64,000 nt of DNA from an uncultured Clostridia bacterium. Lineage in GTDB: Bacteria > Bacillota > Clostridia > Christensenellales > Borkfalkiaceae. The position numbers and the translations under genes were made by a program. The stretch is taken from positions 1 through 64,000 of the forward strand of contig CAKVPH010000008.1 of the NCBI GenBank assembly GCA_934796775.1, given 5' to 3'. Shown in pieces: positions 8,460 through 17,454 of the stretch. The number at the start of each line of letters is the position of its first letter. Within the stretch, counting starts at the first letter, position 1. The notes beneath the pieces are model-generated. The model searched no databases. It had not been told where the DNA came from and saw only the letters and a list, made by a program, of their open reading frames with translations.

Positions 8460-10277
8460 ATGCAAATAACGGACAAACAATTACAAAACTACAAAATATT
8501 TATCGGCGGAAACAGCGAATGTTTTTTGCATGCCGCAAGCGAGCTTAAAAAATACCTGCTCAGAATCACAGGCGTTACGGTAGAAATAGCAAATAACGAC
8601 TGCGGCTCGAAAATGTTTATTCTTTCCGTCGATAAAGAACTCGACTTGGCTCATACCGATGCGTTCAAAACGGGTGTTTTGGGTGATAACGTGTATATAG
8701 TCGGCAAAACCGAAAGGGGACTTATATACGGCGTTTACGACCTTATAGAACGATTTTTAGGCGTAGATTTTTTCACTGCGGACTGCGAGACAGTGCCTTT
8801 TAAAAAGGTTATCGAAATAGGCGAGTTCAGCTATGAACCGCTGTTTTCTATGCGAACCTATCTTGTCGGCGATACTTTCGGCGAGCTTGCCGATCAGGAC
8901 TTTATGGCAAAGGTCAAGGTAAAGGACGTTTACACCGAACCCGACAAAGCTCACGGCGGCAATATAGGCGTATACGGCAGGAACGTTTCGCACAATTTCA
9001 GATTTTACGTTCCGTATGAAAAATACGGCAAAACTCATCCCGAGTTTTATCGCGCAATAACCGTAAACGGCGAGGACATGGTCACCGTGGATATAACCAA
9101 CGGTTTAAAAGACGACGGCAGTATTGACCGGACTATGGCGGAAAGCGTTGTAAAATCCACTATAGACGAAATGTATAAAGACGTTGTCGCTATGCCTGAC
9201 GTAAATGTTTTCACGCTTACGCAGGAAGACGGTCCCGATTATTTTGACGACGATCATAACAGAAGTTTAGCTAAAATTTACAAACGCAGCGGGCTTTTGG
9301 TACGTTTTTGCAATGCGGTAGTGCGCGGCGTAAATAAGAGAGCTAAAAAAGAACTTGGCAGAACTATCAAGCTTATGACTTTTGCTTACGACTACGCAAA
9401 GGACGCGCCCGTAAAGACCATAGACGGCAAGGTTTGTCCCATAGACCAAACGGTAATTGCGGACGAAAATCTTATAATTCAGTTTGCGTTGTTTTCAAAC
9501 GGAGCTTACGGTTATTTTGATGTTCGCCAGAACGAAGACGTTTTAAAACCCATGCGGGAGTGGCAAGTAATAGCCAAGGAATTCTGGTTCTGGGGGTACG
9601 ACATAGCGTTCAATAATTATTTTGCTTTTTACGATACGTTTAAAAATATAGACGAAAACGTAAAAGGCTTTAAAGATTACGGAATATCGTACCTATGCAT
9701 ACAAGGCTCAAACGATTCAAAAAGAAACTGGCAGTGCAACATGCGCGCTTACGCTTACCGCCAGAAAATGAACGGAAATAGTCTTTCGGCAAAAGAACTT
9801 ATCGGTAAATATATAAACGGCTACTATTCGGTGGCGGGCGATTCGGTAAGAAAATTTATCAAGCTTTTTCACGATAATTATTCCGAGCTGTTAAATTCGG
9901 GAAAACCCGTGAACTTTATGAATTTCGGGAGTTTTGCTTCAGGCGAAAACAACCCTTACCGTATGCTCGAAAGTGCGGTAGAAGAAATAGAAAAGGGCGA
10001 AGAGCTTATAAAAAGAGCTTATAGCGGCGCAGAAAAAGACGTCTATTTAAAAAGACTTGCCGCCGTAAAAACAACCGCACTCGATCTTATTTATTTAAAC
10101 TACTATTATTATTTCCCCGACGGCAACGAAACGGGCAGGGCGAAGTGCCGTGAAAAGTTTGTAAGCTGTGCGCGCTTTGCCGGAATCGACCGCGCAAGAG
10201 AGGGTTATACCTTAGACGCGTACGTTGAGTTTACCGAGTCCGAAGTGGTTATTCCCGGTAAGGAAAAAATAGTATAA
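8460..10277 (+). CDS. DUF4838 domain protein, probable glycan-active enzyme
   Basis: The 605-residue product has no signal peptide, so it is predicted cytoplasmic. Residues about 1-130 resemble the N-terminal domain found before GH20 and alpha-glucuronidase barrels (ASELKKYLLRITG, GLIYGVYDLIERFLGVDFF). The middle (about 145-420, with MTFAYDYAKDAP and WFWGYDIAFNN) fits DUF4838 (PF16126), common in polysaccharide loci but of unsettled activity. The C-terminal part is helical. It probably processes the sugar imported by the same locus. The ribosome site is poor (A-rich), and the gene ends the first locus before a hairpin. Confidence 0.7.
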   Translation: MQITDKQLQNYKIFIGGNSECFLHAASELKKYLLRITGVTVEIANNDCGSKMFILSVDKELDLAHTDAFKTGVLGDNVYIVGKTERGLIYGVYDLIERFLGVDFFTADCETVPFKKVIEIGEFSYEPLFSMRTYLVGDTFGELADQDFMAKVKVKDVYTEPDKAHGGNIGVYGRNVSHNFRFYVPYEKYGKTHPEFYRAITVNGEDMVTVDITNGLKDDGSIDRTMAESVVKSTIDEMYKDVVAMPDVNVFTLTQEDGPDYFDDDHNRSLAKIYKRSGLLVRFCNAVVRGVNKRAKKELGRTIKLMTFAYDYAKDAPVKTIDGKVCPIDQTVIADENLIIQFALFSNGAYGYFDVRQNEDVLKPMREWQVIAKEFWFWGYDIAFNNYFAFYDTFKNIDENVKGFKDYGISYLCIQGSNDSKRNWQCNMRAYAYRQKMNGNSLSAKELIGKYINGYYSVAGDSVRKFIKLFHDNYSELLNSGKPVNFMNFGSFASGENNPYRMLESAVEEIEKGEELIKRAYSGAEKDVYLKRLAAVKTTALDLIYLNYYYYFPDGNETGRAKCREKFVSCARFAGIDRAREGYTLDAYVEFTESEVVIPGKEKIV

Positions 10278-10301
10278 ATAAAAAATAGCACAACAAAAAA
10301 A

Positions 10302-10337
10302 CGTCTGTTCGGCTATTATTTGCCGCAGGCGTTTTTT
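10302..10337 (+). terminator. Terminator-like hairpin after the first glycan locus
   Basis: AAAAAACGTCTG pairs imperfectly with CGCAGGCGTTTTTT around a 12-nt loop, followed by T residues. It ends the DUF4838 gene. Confidence 0.6.
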
Positions 10338-10342
10338 GCTTT

Positions 10343-10376
10343 AAGTCGCGTTAATCAACCTATAGCGCGACTTTTT
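10343..10376 (+). repeat. Dispersed 29-nt intergenic element, copy A
   Basis: This copy has the core TAATCAACCTATAG followed by CGCGACTTTTT. Here it is enclosed in an 8-bp stem (AAGTCGCG with CGCGACTT), so it could also terminate transcription from either side of the convergent pair. The same element occurs near 24.3, 26.0, 61.6 and 63.1 kb. Confidence 0.8.
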
Positions 10377-10377
10377 G

Positions 10378-11196
10378 TTATTTTTTTGAAATTTTTCTGA
10401 AATCGTGCGGAGTGCTTCCGAACGTCTTTTTAAAAACTCTGTAAAAATACGACATATTATTATAGCCGCATTCGTAACATATGGTCTCTATCGATTTGTT
10501 GGTGTTTTGTATAAGTACCGAAGCAAGCGAAAGCCTTTTCTGATTCATGTATGCGGTAAGAGTTTTACCCGTAGTTTTGCGGAAAGTTCTGCAAATATAT
10601 TCCTTTGAGTAAAAGCTCAGCTCTGCAAAAATGGCTGCGGAAGCGGCACAAAAATATTCGGGCAATTCAAGTTTTGTTTTAAGGTCTATAAGCCATTGCG
10701 GGGCTTTGTTGTGGTGTTTTGTACCCCCCCTCAGTGAATTTCGATGGATATTAAAAAGCTCTGCCATCGCAAAATAAAGGGCAGGATCGTCCGCCGGCGC
10801 GGTCTGACTTATCGTCTGCAACATCGTTTCAAGTTTGTTTAAAGTGTTTACGTCAATTTTTAACTTTTCACTATGAACCGAAATTATAGGATCGTACTTG
10901 AAAAAATCCGTTATTTTTTTATATAGCGGCACAGTAAGCGCAATATCGCGGTGAATACATTGATTTCCGGGTTCTCTTAAAAAGCAATGTATATCGCTGG
11001 GTGATAAAAACAGTAAATCGCCCATAGTCAGCTCGTCCGTAATATTGTTAAGGCTGTGTTTTATAGTCCCGCTTGTTATATAGAATATTTCGTAAAAATT
11101 ATGCGAATGATAGTATTCGTCACCTTGTGAAGTGAGTTGAACTATTGCGTCTTCTTTTTCTACGTCGGGAAAAATTCTGCTTCCTAATTTAAACAT
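10378..11196 (-). CDS. AraC-family transcriptional regulator
   Basis: The 272-residue product has an N-terminal cupin-like sensing domain (YYHSHNFYEIFYITSG, then LLFLSPSDIHCF) and a C-terminal AraC DNA-binding domain of two helix-turn-helix units (CRTFRKTTGKTLTAYM; ETICYECGYNNMSYFYRVFK; GSTPHDFRK). Such proteins sense sugars in the cytoplasm and activate adjacent glycan genes. It is transcribed divergently from the second glycan locus and convergently to the first, so either or both could be targets. Confidence 0.9.
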   Translation of the reverse strand: MFKLGSRIFPDVEKEDAIVQLTSQGDEYYHSHNFYEIFYITSGTIKHSLNNITDELTMGDLLFLSPSDIHCFLREPGNQCIHRDIALTVPLYKKITDFFKYDPIISVHSEKLKIDVNTLNKLETMLQTISQTAPADDPALYFAMAELFNIHRNSLRGGTKHHNKAPQWLIDLKTKLELPEYFCAASAAIFAELSFYSKEYICRTFRKTTGKTLTAYMNQKRLSLASVLIQNTNKSIETICYECGYNNMSYFYRVFKKTFGSTPHDFRKISKK

Positions 11197-11279
11197 ACCA
11201 TTATATATTTTAGCCTATAAAATACTGCCTGTCAAGTAAAACAGGTCAATACAGTGTAAAAACTCTGCGCCGTGGTGTA

Positions 11280-11308
11280 TTGAAAAATGATTTTGAAAAA
11301 TTTATAAT
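11280..11308 (+). promoter_or_regulatory. Sigma-A-type promoter of the second glycan locus
   Basis: TTGAAA (11280-11285) and TATAAT (11303-11308) are separated by 17 bp. It would give a leader of about 155 nt before the surface-protein gene, long enough for regulation by the AraC protein encoded divergently or by RNA structure. Confidence 0.65.
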
Positions 11309-11427
11309 TAAAATGCAAAATACGTTTAAGGCATGTGTTTGAACGTATTGATTTTGTTAAGCCGCTTAATTTATGATTTTTCTTACGCAGTAAGAAACAG
11401 GCTTTAAAAAATAATTTAAGGAATAAT

Positions 11428-11459
11428 CGTTCCGTAAAAAAACTATAAACAGCGGAACG
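11428..11459 (+). promoter_or_regulatory. Hairpin directly upstream of the ribosome binding site
   Basis: CGTTCCG and CGGAACG form a 7-bp stem around an A-rich 18-nt loop. It ends one base before CAGGAGG-like ribosome site residues at 11461-11465, so it may tune translation or stability of the following surface-protein mRNA. Confidence 0.5.
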
Positions 11460-11470
11460 CAGGAGGAAAT

Positions 11471-14026
11471 ATGATTAAAGCAAACTTATTAAGAAAGAAA
11501 AACGCAGTATTAGCGTTTTTACTTGCTTTTTGTTTCTCACTCGGTATGTCGGCTTTTGCAAAAACACTTGTAAAAGCAGCCGAAGCCGGCGTTGACGAAG
11601 AACCCACCGAAAATATCGTACTCGATATGAATCTGACCGACGCATGGTTCGAGGTGAATGGAACAAAAATAACGAATAACACTGTAGACAACAATCCGGC
11701 TCTTAACTTGTTCGGCGGCGACGGAACTTCGCAAATCACCTGGACGGAGACTATTGCAAAAGAAGAAACAGTCGTGGTTAAATTCGGTAAATCGTATAAA
11801 GCCGAATATTTTTCATCGGTCGATATAAAACTTGCAGTCGGCGGCGTGGGCGAAAAAGAGCTTAACGGTTATGCTCTTACGGACTCTGCGTTTGAAAATT
11901 CCGCAGGCATCGTTACTTCTACAGCCGAAAACGAAAACGCAGTTCTTTCTCTCGACGTTTCCAAACTTGCGGGAGAAGACGGCAGCATAAGCGGATTTGT
12001 AATTAAAAAAACCGACGGCGTTGCGGGGCAGATTTTTGCAGACTATGTAAAACTCGTTATTCCCGAAAAAGCGCCTACAGAAGACGTAATGCTCGATATG
12101 AATCTGACCGACGCATGGTTCGAGGTGAACGGAACAAAAATAACGAATAACACTGTAGACAACAATCCGGCTCTTAACTTGTTCGGCGGCGACGGAACTT
12201 CGCAAATCACCTGGACGGAGACTATTGCAAAAGAAGAAACAGTCGTGGTTAAATTCGGTAAATCGTATAAAGCCGAATATTTTTCATCGGTCGATATAAA
12301 ACTTGCAGTCGGCGGCGTGGGCGAAAAAGAGCTTAACGGTTATGCTCTTACGGACTCTGCGTTTGAAAATTCCGCAGGCATCGTTACTTCTACAGCCGAA
12401 AACGAAAACGCAGTTCTTTCTCTCGACGTTTCCAAACTTGCGGGAGAAGACGGCAGCATAAGCGGATTTGTAATTAAAAAAACCGACGGCGTTGCGGGGC
12501 AGATTTTTGCAGACTATGTAAAACTCGTTTTAAAAGTAGAAGAAGAAAAAGAACCTACCGAAAACGCAGTATTCGATATGGACGGCGCAGAGTCCTGGAT
12601 AGAAGTTGACGGTGTTAAGGTTACAAATATTCACCCCGATAACGTTTTCCATACGCTCGGCAATCCTAACGTATTCCCCAAAGCAGAGGGTAAAACTAAA
12701 ATGATGTTTACCGAAAATATCGGTAATCAAGCTTTAATCGTTGTAAAACTCGGCAAAAAGGTTAAAGCGGAATATTTTGAAAAAATAAAAATCAATCTCT
12801 GCGTAGGTAACAATAAAAACGGCGCGCCCGCATACAGCAACGCTATAACCGTTACGGGTTATGCAGCTGCAGACGAAACGTTTGCAACGCCTGCAGGTAA
12901 AATTAAAACGGGCGGCGGCGAAGTAACAAAACTTCTCTCTCTTAATCCCGAAACATTAAAAGACGCCGACGGTTATATCGAATCCTTCGTACTTCGTAAA
13001 ACCGAAACCGATACCGAATGCGTAGGTCAGATTTTTGTTGACTACGTTGAATTCTGTCTTGTAGGCAGCGAGCCTAAGCCCGTTGTTTCCGAAGAATTTA
13101 TCACTAAAGATATTTCCGAAGTTATGCCTGTAGAAAGCGGCGTTACTTTCGGCGTAACTACTACTGAACAAACCGTAAACACAACCACTGTAAATGCGGC
13201 GGTTAAAGCTGCGGCGTTCGATAAACTCACCTTAAAAATCACACCCGATTCCGAAAGCAAGTTCTCTACTTACATTCTTTTAAAAGCACCTACCGCAAGC
13301 GCAACGTATGAAGACGGCGGAATTTTCTTCTGGATTTCAAACGACAGTATCGTTATAGGTAATAAAGACGTAAACGAAAACCTTCTTGCGGCAGAATTCC
13401 CCGCAAATGCTTTTGTAAGCGGTAAGGCTACCGAAATTGCAATCGCGGCTATTCCTTACTATATCAATGGCGAAAATGCAGGTTATTACTGTGCTTTATA
13501 TCTTGCAGGCGAAACTAATCCTTTGGTCGAAGTTTATCTCGGTATAGAAGACGTTACCGCCGGCGTTTACACCAACATTTTAACGCAGGATCTCGGCAAC
13601 GATTACACGGTAACTTACGGCTCGGCATTATCCGAACCCGTAAAGGCTAAAGATCTTATGAACGTAAAAGTTGTTACGCGCAGCGGGAAAGATACGTTCG
13701 ACACTCCGAGAGCTGCTCTTGAATTAACTTATTTTGAAGTTGCCGGAAATGTTGTAGGCGATTTGGTTATAGAAGGCGACGCAACGTATGAATCGGGCTT
13801 CCTTACTTTCCAAAAAGCAGGCACGGTAAAGGTTAAATACACCGTTACTAATGCATTCGGAACGTTTGAGTCAAACGAACTCACTCTTACTTACGTTGAC
13901 GGTTCTTCCACTACGGACGAAACCGAAAACTGTTCGGGTTGCAACGGCTCGGCAGGCAGTGCAGGTCTTATCGGCTTGGTAATTTTAAGCATTGCCGCAG
14001 TTACCGTAGTAAGACGCAAAAAATAA
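11471..14026 (+). CDS. Large surface protein with near-identical tandem domains and Cys/Gly sorting tail
   Basis: The 851-residue product has a signal peptide (about 1-36). Residues about 51-196 and 208-353 are two near-identical beta-rich domains starting LDMNLTDAWFEVNG; a third, diverged copy spans about 358-535 (FDMDGAESWIEVDG, GQIFVDYVEF). The domains look like a carbohydrate-binding jelly roll (each ends GQIFADYVKL), but no family is assigned. A later region (about 545-800) ends in an Ig-like segment. The tail is NCSGCNGS, a helix, RRKK. It is the first gene of the second glycan locus and probably captures substrate at the cell surface. Confidence 0.75.
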   Translation: MIKANLLRKKNAVLAFLLAFCFSLGMSAFAKTLVKAAEAGVDEEPTENIVLDMNLTDAWFEVNGTKITNNTVDNNPALNLFGGDGTSQITWTETIAKEETVVVKFGKSYKAEYFSSVDIKLAVGGVGEKELNGYALTDSAFENSAGIVTSTAENENAVLSLDVSKLAGEDGSISGFVIKKTDGVAGQIFADYVKLVIPEKAPTEDVMLDMNLTDAWFEVNGTKITNNTVDNNPALNLFGGDGTSQITWTETIAKEETVVVKFGKSYKAEYFSSVDIKLAVGGVGEKELNGYALTDSAFENSAGIVTSTAENENAVLSLDVSKLAGEDGSISGFVIKKTDGVAGQIFADYVKLVLKVEEEKEPTENAVFDMDGAESWIEVDGVKVTNIHPDNVFHTLGNPNVFPKAEGKTKMMFTENIGNQALIVVKLGKKVKAEYFEKIKINLCVGNNKNGAPAYSNAITVTGYAAADETFATPAGKIKTGGGEVTKLLSLNPETLKDADGYIESFVLRKTETDTECVGQIFVDYVEFCLVGSEPKPVVSEEFITKDISEVMPVESGVTFGVTTTEQTVNTTTVNAAVKAAAFDKLTLKITPDSESKFSTYILLKAPTASATYEDGGIFFWISNDSIVIGNKDVNENLLAAEFPANAFVSGKATEIAIAAIPYYINGENAGYYCALYLAGETNPLVEVYLGIEDVTAGVYTNILTQDLGNDYTVTYGSALSEPVKAKDLMNVKVVTRSGKDTFDTPRAALELTYFEVAGNVVGDLVIEGDATYESGFLTFQKAGTVKVKYTVTNAFGTFESNELTLTYVDGSSTTDETENCSGCNGSAGSAGLIGLVILSIAAVTVVRRKK
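11621..12529 (+). repeat. 438-bp direct duplication within the surface-protein gene
   Basis: Bases 11621-12058 and 12092-12529 are identical by eye except for one silent T/C difference (11659 against 12130). The offset is 471 bp, or 157 codons, keeping frame. This points to a very recent tandem duplication or ongoing homogenisation. Confidence 0.9.
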
Positions 14027-14040
14027 TTTTAAATAAATAA

Positions 14041-14099
14041 GCCTAAATAATAGGCTGATTAAACGGAAGACCGAACCCGAAAATGGTTGCGGTCTTCCG
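14041..14099 (+). promoter_or_regulatory. Double hairpin between surface-protein and binding-protein genes
   Basis: A small hairpin (GCCTA, AATAA, TAGGC; 14041-14055) is followed by a strong one: a 10-bp stem (14064-14073 with 14090-14099) extended by AACC/GGTT around a single bulge. It is followed by AAATTATAC, not by a T-run. It sits at the same position in the locus as the hairpins at 484-512 and 44729-44757 and may set the ratio of surface protein to transporter mRNA. Confidence 0.6.
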
Positions 14100-14126
14100 A
14101 AATTATACAGAAACGGAGAAAACACT

Positions 14127-15533
14127 ATGAAAAAATTTATTTGTACTGCAATTTGTGCGGTAATGGCTTTTTCGGTTTGCGCTTGCTCAAACGGAAACAA
14201 AAAAGATTCCGCTTCGGTAGGCGAAGACGTATATGTTAAAATAGTTGACGCAGGCTTGAGCAAAGAATGGCTTGACGACGTTGCGTCTGCATATTACGAA
14301 GAAACGGGAATTACCGTTCACGTTTCTGCCGAAAGCGGATTAGCCGCTAAAGTTCTCACCGATATGAATACCCCGGGCAGTGAAAAGGACGATATGTATT
14401 TTGTCGGTCAGAATATGGAAAAATGGATTCAGTGGACCCGCAACGGGCTTATTGAATCTTTAGACGACGTTTTGTCTTCTGATAAATACGGCACGCCTGC
14501 AAACAGCAGAATAGTTGATTCCGCAATACTCGAAATGGGTAAAATAGGCGAACATAATTATCTTTCGAGTTACGTTCATTCGGCTTGGGGATTTGTTTAC
14601 AATCAGGCATATCTTAACAAAATCGAATCTTACGGCGAATATACAAAAGGCGAATGGCCCGAAACCGTACAAGGACTGCTTGATTTATGCACGGCTGTAA
14701 ACAATGCCGCTTTGGTAAACAACCGCACCAAAAGAACGGTTAAGCCTTTTTCCTGCGGATTTACCGTAAACTATATGAACTGGCTTTTCTATGGGCTTTG
14801 GAACGAACTTGACAGCGAAGGTTTTAACGCTTATTTTAACTATAACGACCAAAACGGCGGATATCCCACGGATAAACTCGTAACGCCCGCTACAAAACAG
14901 GCACTTGAAACCATTTACGACCTTATAGACGCAAAATCGGATTCCGACTGCAACGCCGTAAGTTGGGCGCAAAAGCACACCGAATCTCAACAATCTTTTG
15001 TAAACGGCGATTGCGTGTTTGCATTCACAGGCAGTTGGTTCGGTACCGAAATGAAGAAAATTCTTTCCGAAGTAGGGCTTACCGATTATCATTTCGGGGC
15101 TTATCCCGTTTATAACAAGGGCGATAAACCCACGCTTATGATGAATCTTCCCGGTGAAACGTTCTTTATTCCGTCCGAAGCACAGAATAAAGCAGGAGCA
15201 AAAGATTTTCTTGCATATGTTCTTTCCGAAAAAGGCGTTGCCGTAGCAGAAAGAAGACTCGGTTTCCCGATGATTTACTCTACTAACGAAAACGTTACTT
15301 TAAGTTCGTTCGGCAATGAGATTTCGGAAGTATCTGAAAAAGCGAATATGGCTTACGTCTATTCAAAAAACGAAGTTTACAGAACGGGCGCTTTGGAATT
15401 ATTCCTTGCCGAACCTAATCCGTTTATAAAAATCGCTAAGGCACAAGCGTCAAAAGATTCGCTTACAAGTCTTTTAAATAACGAAGCCGCTCATCACAGC
15501 AGACTTTGGACTGAGTATATGAAGAGGATTTAA
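14127..15533 (+). CDS. Sugar ABC transporter substrate-binding lipoprotein
   Basis: The 468-residue product has a lipobox with Cys20 (SVCACSNG). Family 1 solute-binding features include VKIVDAGLSKEWLDDVASAY at the start, QSFVNGDCVFAFTGSW in the middle and an AGAKDFLAYVLSE segment. The start resembles the binding protein at 39.8 kb (GFGREWLVEIAKSF), so these two systems may take related glycans. It overlaps the next permease gene by one base. Confidence 0.9.
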   Translation: MKKFICTAICAVMAFSVCACSNGNKKDSASVGEDVYVKIVDAGLSKEWLDDVASAYYEETGITVHVSAESGLAAKVLTDMNTPGSEKDDMYFVGQNMEKWIQWTRNGLIESLDDVLSSDKYGTPANSRIVDSAILEMGKIGEHNYLSSYVHSAWGFVYNQAYLNKIESYGEYTKGEWPETVQGLLDLCTAVNNAALVNNRTKRTVKPFSCGFTVNYMNWLFYGLWNELDSEGFNAYFNYNDQNGGYPTDKLVTPATKQALETIYDLIDAKSDSDCNAVSWAQKHTESQQSFVNGDCVFAFTGSWFGTEMKKILSEVGLTDYHFGAYPVYNKGDKPTLMMNLPGETFFIPSEAQNKAGAKDFLAYVLSEKGVAVAERRLGFPMIYSTNENVTLSSFGNEISEVSEKANMAYVYSKNEVYRTGALELFLAEPNPFIKIAKAQASKDSLTSLLNNEAAHHSRLWTEYMKRI

Positions 15534-16492
15534 TGAATAATTCAGTGCAAAAGAAACGGACAAAAAAACCGCTTAAAAAAACGTTGTTTATATATCTCGG
15601 GCTTGCCTGGCCATTACTGCATTTTTTCGTGTTCTGGTTTTTAATGAACATAGGAATGGTCTATAACTCGTTTTTTACCGAAAAATTAAACGGCGAAATC
15701 GTGTTTGACGGGTTAGAACAGTACAAGGACGTTTTTCGTTATATGTTCGGAATAAAACAGTACGATATAATGTCCGCAAAGTCCTGGCTCAACACGCTTT
15801 CGTTAATGGGGCTTGCTTTGTTTATAAACCTTCCGCTTACGCTTATCTTCTCGTACATGATCTACAAAAAGATATTTTTGCAAAGCGTTTTAAGGGTAGG
15901 TATGTACGTTCCGTGCGTGTTGTCCGTTGTAATACTTTGTTTGTTTTATAAAATATCCGTTTCGGGAACAAGCACTTACAAAAGCTTGCTTACTATTCTT
16001 GAAAAGTTAGGGTATAACAATCAATCGGTTATAGCAAACGGACTTCTTTCCGATAAAAACACCGCATGGAAAGCCATTTTAATTTTCAGCGTGTGGACGG
16101 GCGTAAACGGAAACATTATATATTTCAACTCTGCAATGTCAAGGCTTCCCGGCAGCGTTTTAGAGAGTGCGGAACTTGACGGCGCAAGTGAAAAACGTCA
16201 GTTCGTGTCAATAGTTATACCCATGGTATGGCCTACTATCACAACCATAAGCATTACGCTTATAAGCGGCGCGCTCGGGTGGTATATACCTTCATTACTG
16301 CTCGATCCCGGTAATATGGCGGGAGAACTCGGCACGGGAACGCTTGCTTTAATGATTATGAAAAACGTAAACGCAGGTAAAACGGTAGGTTATCCGTCTG
16401 CGCTCGGAGTAGTAATCGCGGTGCTTGGCGGTGCGCTCGTAATGGCTTTTAAAACGATTATGGAAAAAGTATTCCCGGAGGTCGAGTATTGA
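15533..16492 (+). CDS. Sugar ABC transporter permease (first subunit)
   Basis: This 319-residue CUT1-type permease has about six membrane segments and an EAA-type loop (VLESAELDGASEKRQF, then IVIPMVWPT). Its ATG overlaps the binding-protein stop (TAATG). It pairs with the next permease; the shared ATPase must be encoded elsewhere. Confidence 0.9.
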   Translation: MNNSVQKKRTKKPLKKTLFIYLGLAWPLLHFFVFWFLMNIGMVYNSFFTEKLNGEIVFDGLEQYKDVFRYMFGIKQYDIMSAKSWLNTLSLMGLALFINLPLTLIFSYMIYKKIFLQSVLRVGMYVPCVLSVVILCLFYKISVSGTSTYKSLLTILEKLGYNNQSVIANGLLSDKNTAWKAILIFSVWTGVNGNIIYFNSAMSRLPGSVLESAELDGASEKRQFVSIVIPMVWPTITTISITLISGALGWYIPSLLLDPGNMAGELGTGTLALMIMKNVNAGKTVGYPSALGVVIAVLGGALVMAFKTIMEKVFPEVEY

Positions 16493-16493
16493 T

Positions 16494-17393
16494 ATGAGTA
16501 TGAATCACGTTAGTCGGCTTAAACGGAAAAAAATAACGGGGTCGGACAGAGTAGTCAGAATAATATGTTTTGTGCTTATGGCGTTTTTGTCTTTATCGTA
16601 CGTCTATATGTACATATGGCTGCTTATGAACTCTTTAAGAAAATCTTCTGATTTTATTATAGATACGTTTAATTTGTTCGACTTTAAAAACTTTACCGTA
16701 GAAAATTACAAAACTATGTTCACAACGCCCATAGGCGGTACCGGAAGAAATCCCATTTATATTACCGATACGATAGTTACAACCGTTATTTTAGTAATCG
16801 GGCAAGTACTTCTTGCCGTAACAATTCCTTCTTTAACGGCTTACATAATTGCAAAATACGAATTTAAAATTAAAAAATTCATATATAACGTTTCGATAAT
16901 ATCGTTTATCATTCCCACTGTCGGAAGCGTTGCCACAACGTATAAACTTATGACAAGCCTTTCGCTTACCAACACTTATGCAGGAATGTTCCTTATGGCT
17001 GCAGGCGGATTCGGTTTAGGCTTTTTGCTGTTTAAAAACTTTTTTGCGGCAATCCCTTGGGAATATGCCGAAAGCGCGTTTTTAGACGGTGCAAGCGACT
17101 TAAAAGTATTCATTTACATAATGTATCCGCAGGCTTTGCCCATTTTAACGGCTATTGCCATAACCGCGTTTATAGGCTGCTGGAACGATTACAGCACGGC
17201 GTATATTTTTATGAATAAACGCCCTACTATCTCATACGGAGTAAGCGAATTGTATAACAAAATGGAAGGTTCGTTGGAACTTCCCGTTGCGTTTGCCGGT
17301 ATGACTGTTCTTGCAACCGTTTCGCTTCTTGTATTTACCGTATTCAATAAAATGATTATGAGTAACTTTTCTGCAGGAGGGCTTAAAGGTTAA
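16494..17393 (+). CDS. Sugar ABC transporter permease (second subunit)
   Basis: This 299-residue MalG-type permease has six membrane segments and an EAA loop (YAESAFLDGASDLKVF, then IMYPQALPI), and ends MSNFSAGGLKG. The first ATG follows the previous stop by one base; an internal ATG two codons later is equally possible. It completes the second import system. Confidence 0.9.
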   Translation: MSMNHVSRLKRKKITGSDRVVRIICFVLMAFLSLSYVYMYIWLLMNSLRKSSDFIIDTFNLFDFKNFTVENYKTMFTTPIGGTGRNPIYITDTIVTTVILVIGQVLLAVTIPSLTAYIIAKYEFKIKKFIYNVSIISFIIPTVGSVATTYKLMTSLSLTNTYAGMFLMAAGGFGLGFLLFKNFFAAIPWEYAESAFLDGASDLKVFIYIMYPQALPILTAIAITAFIGCWNDYSTAYIFMNKRPTISYGVSELYNKMEGSLELPVAFAGMTVLATVSLLVFTVFNKMIMSNFSAGGLKG

Positions 17394-17454
17394 TTTTTGC
17401 CTTGCTACGTTAAAATGCCTTGTTATTAGTCAAAAACAAAAAGGAAAAGAAAAA

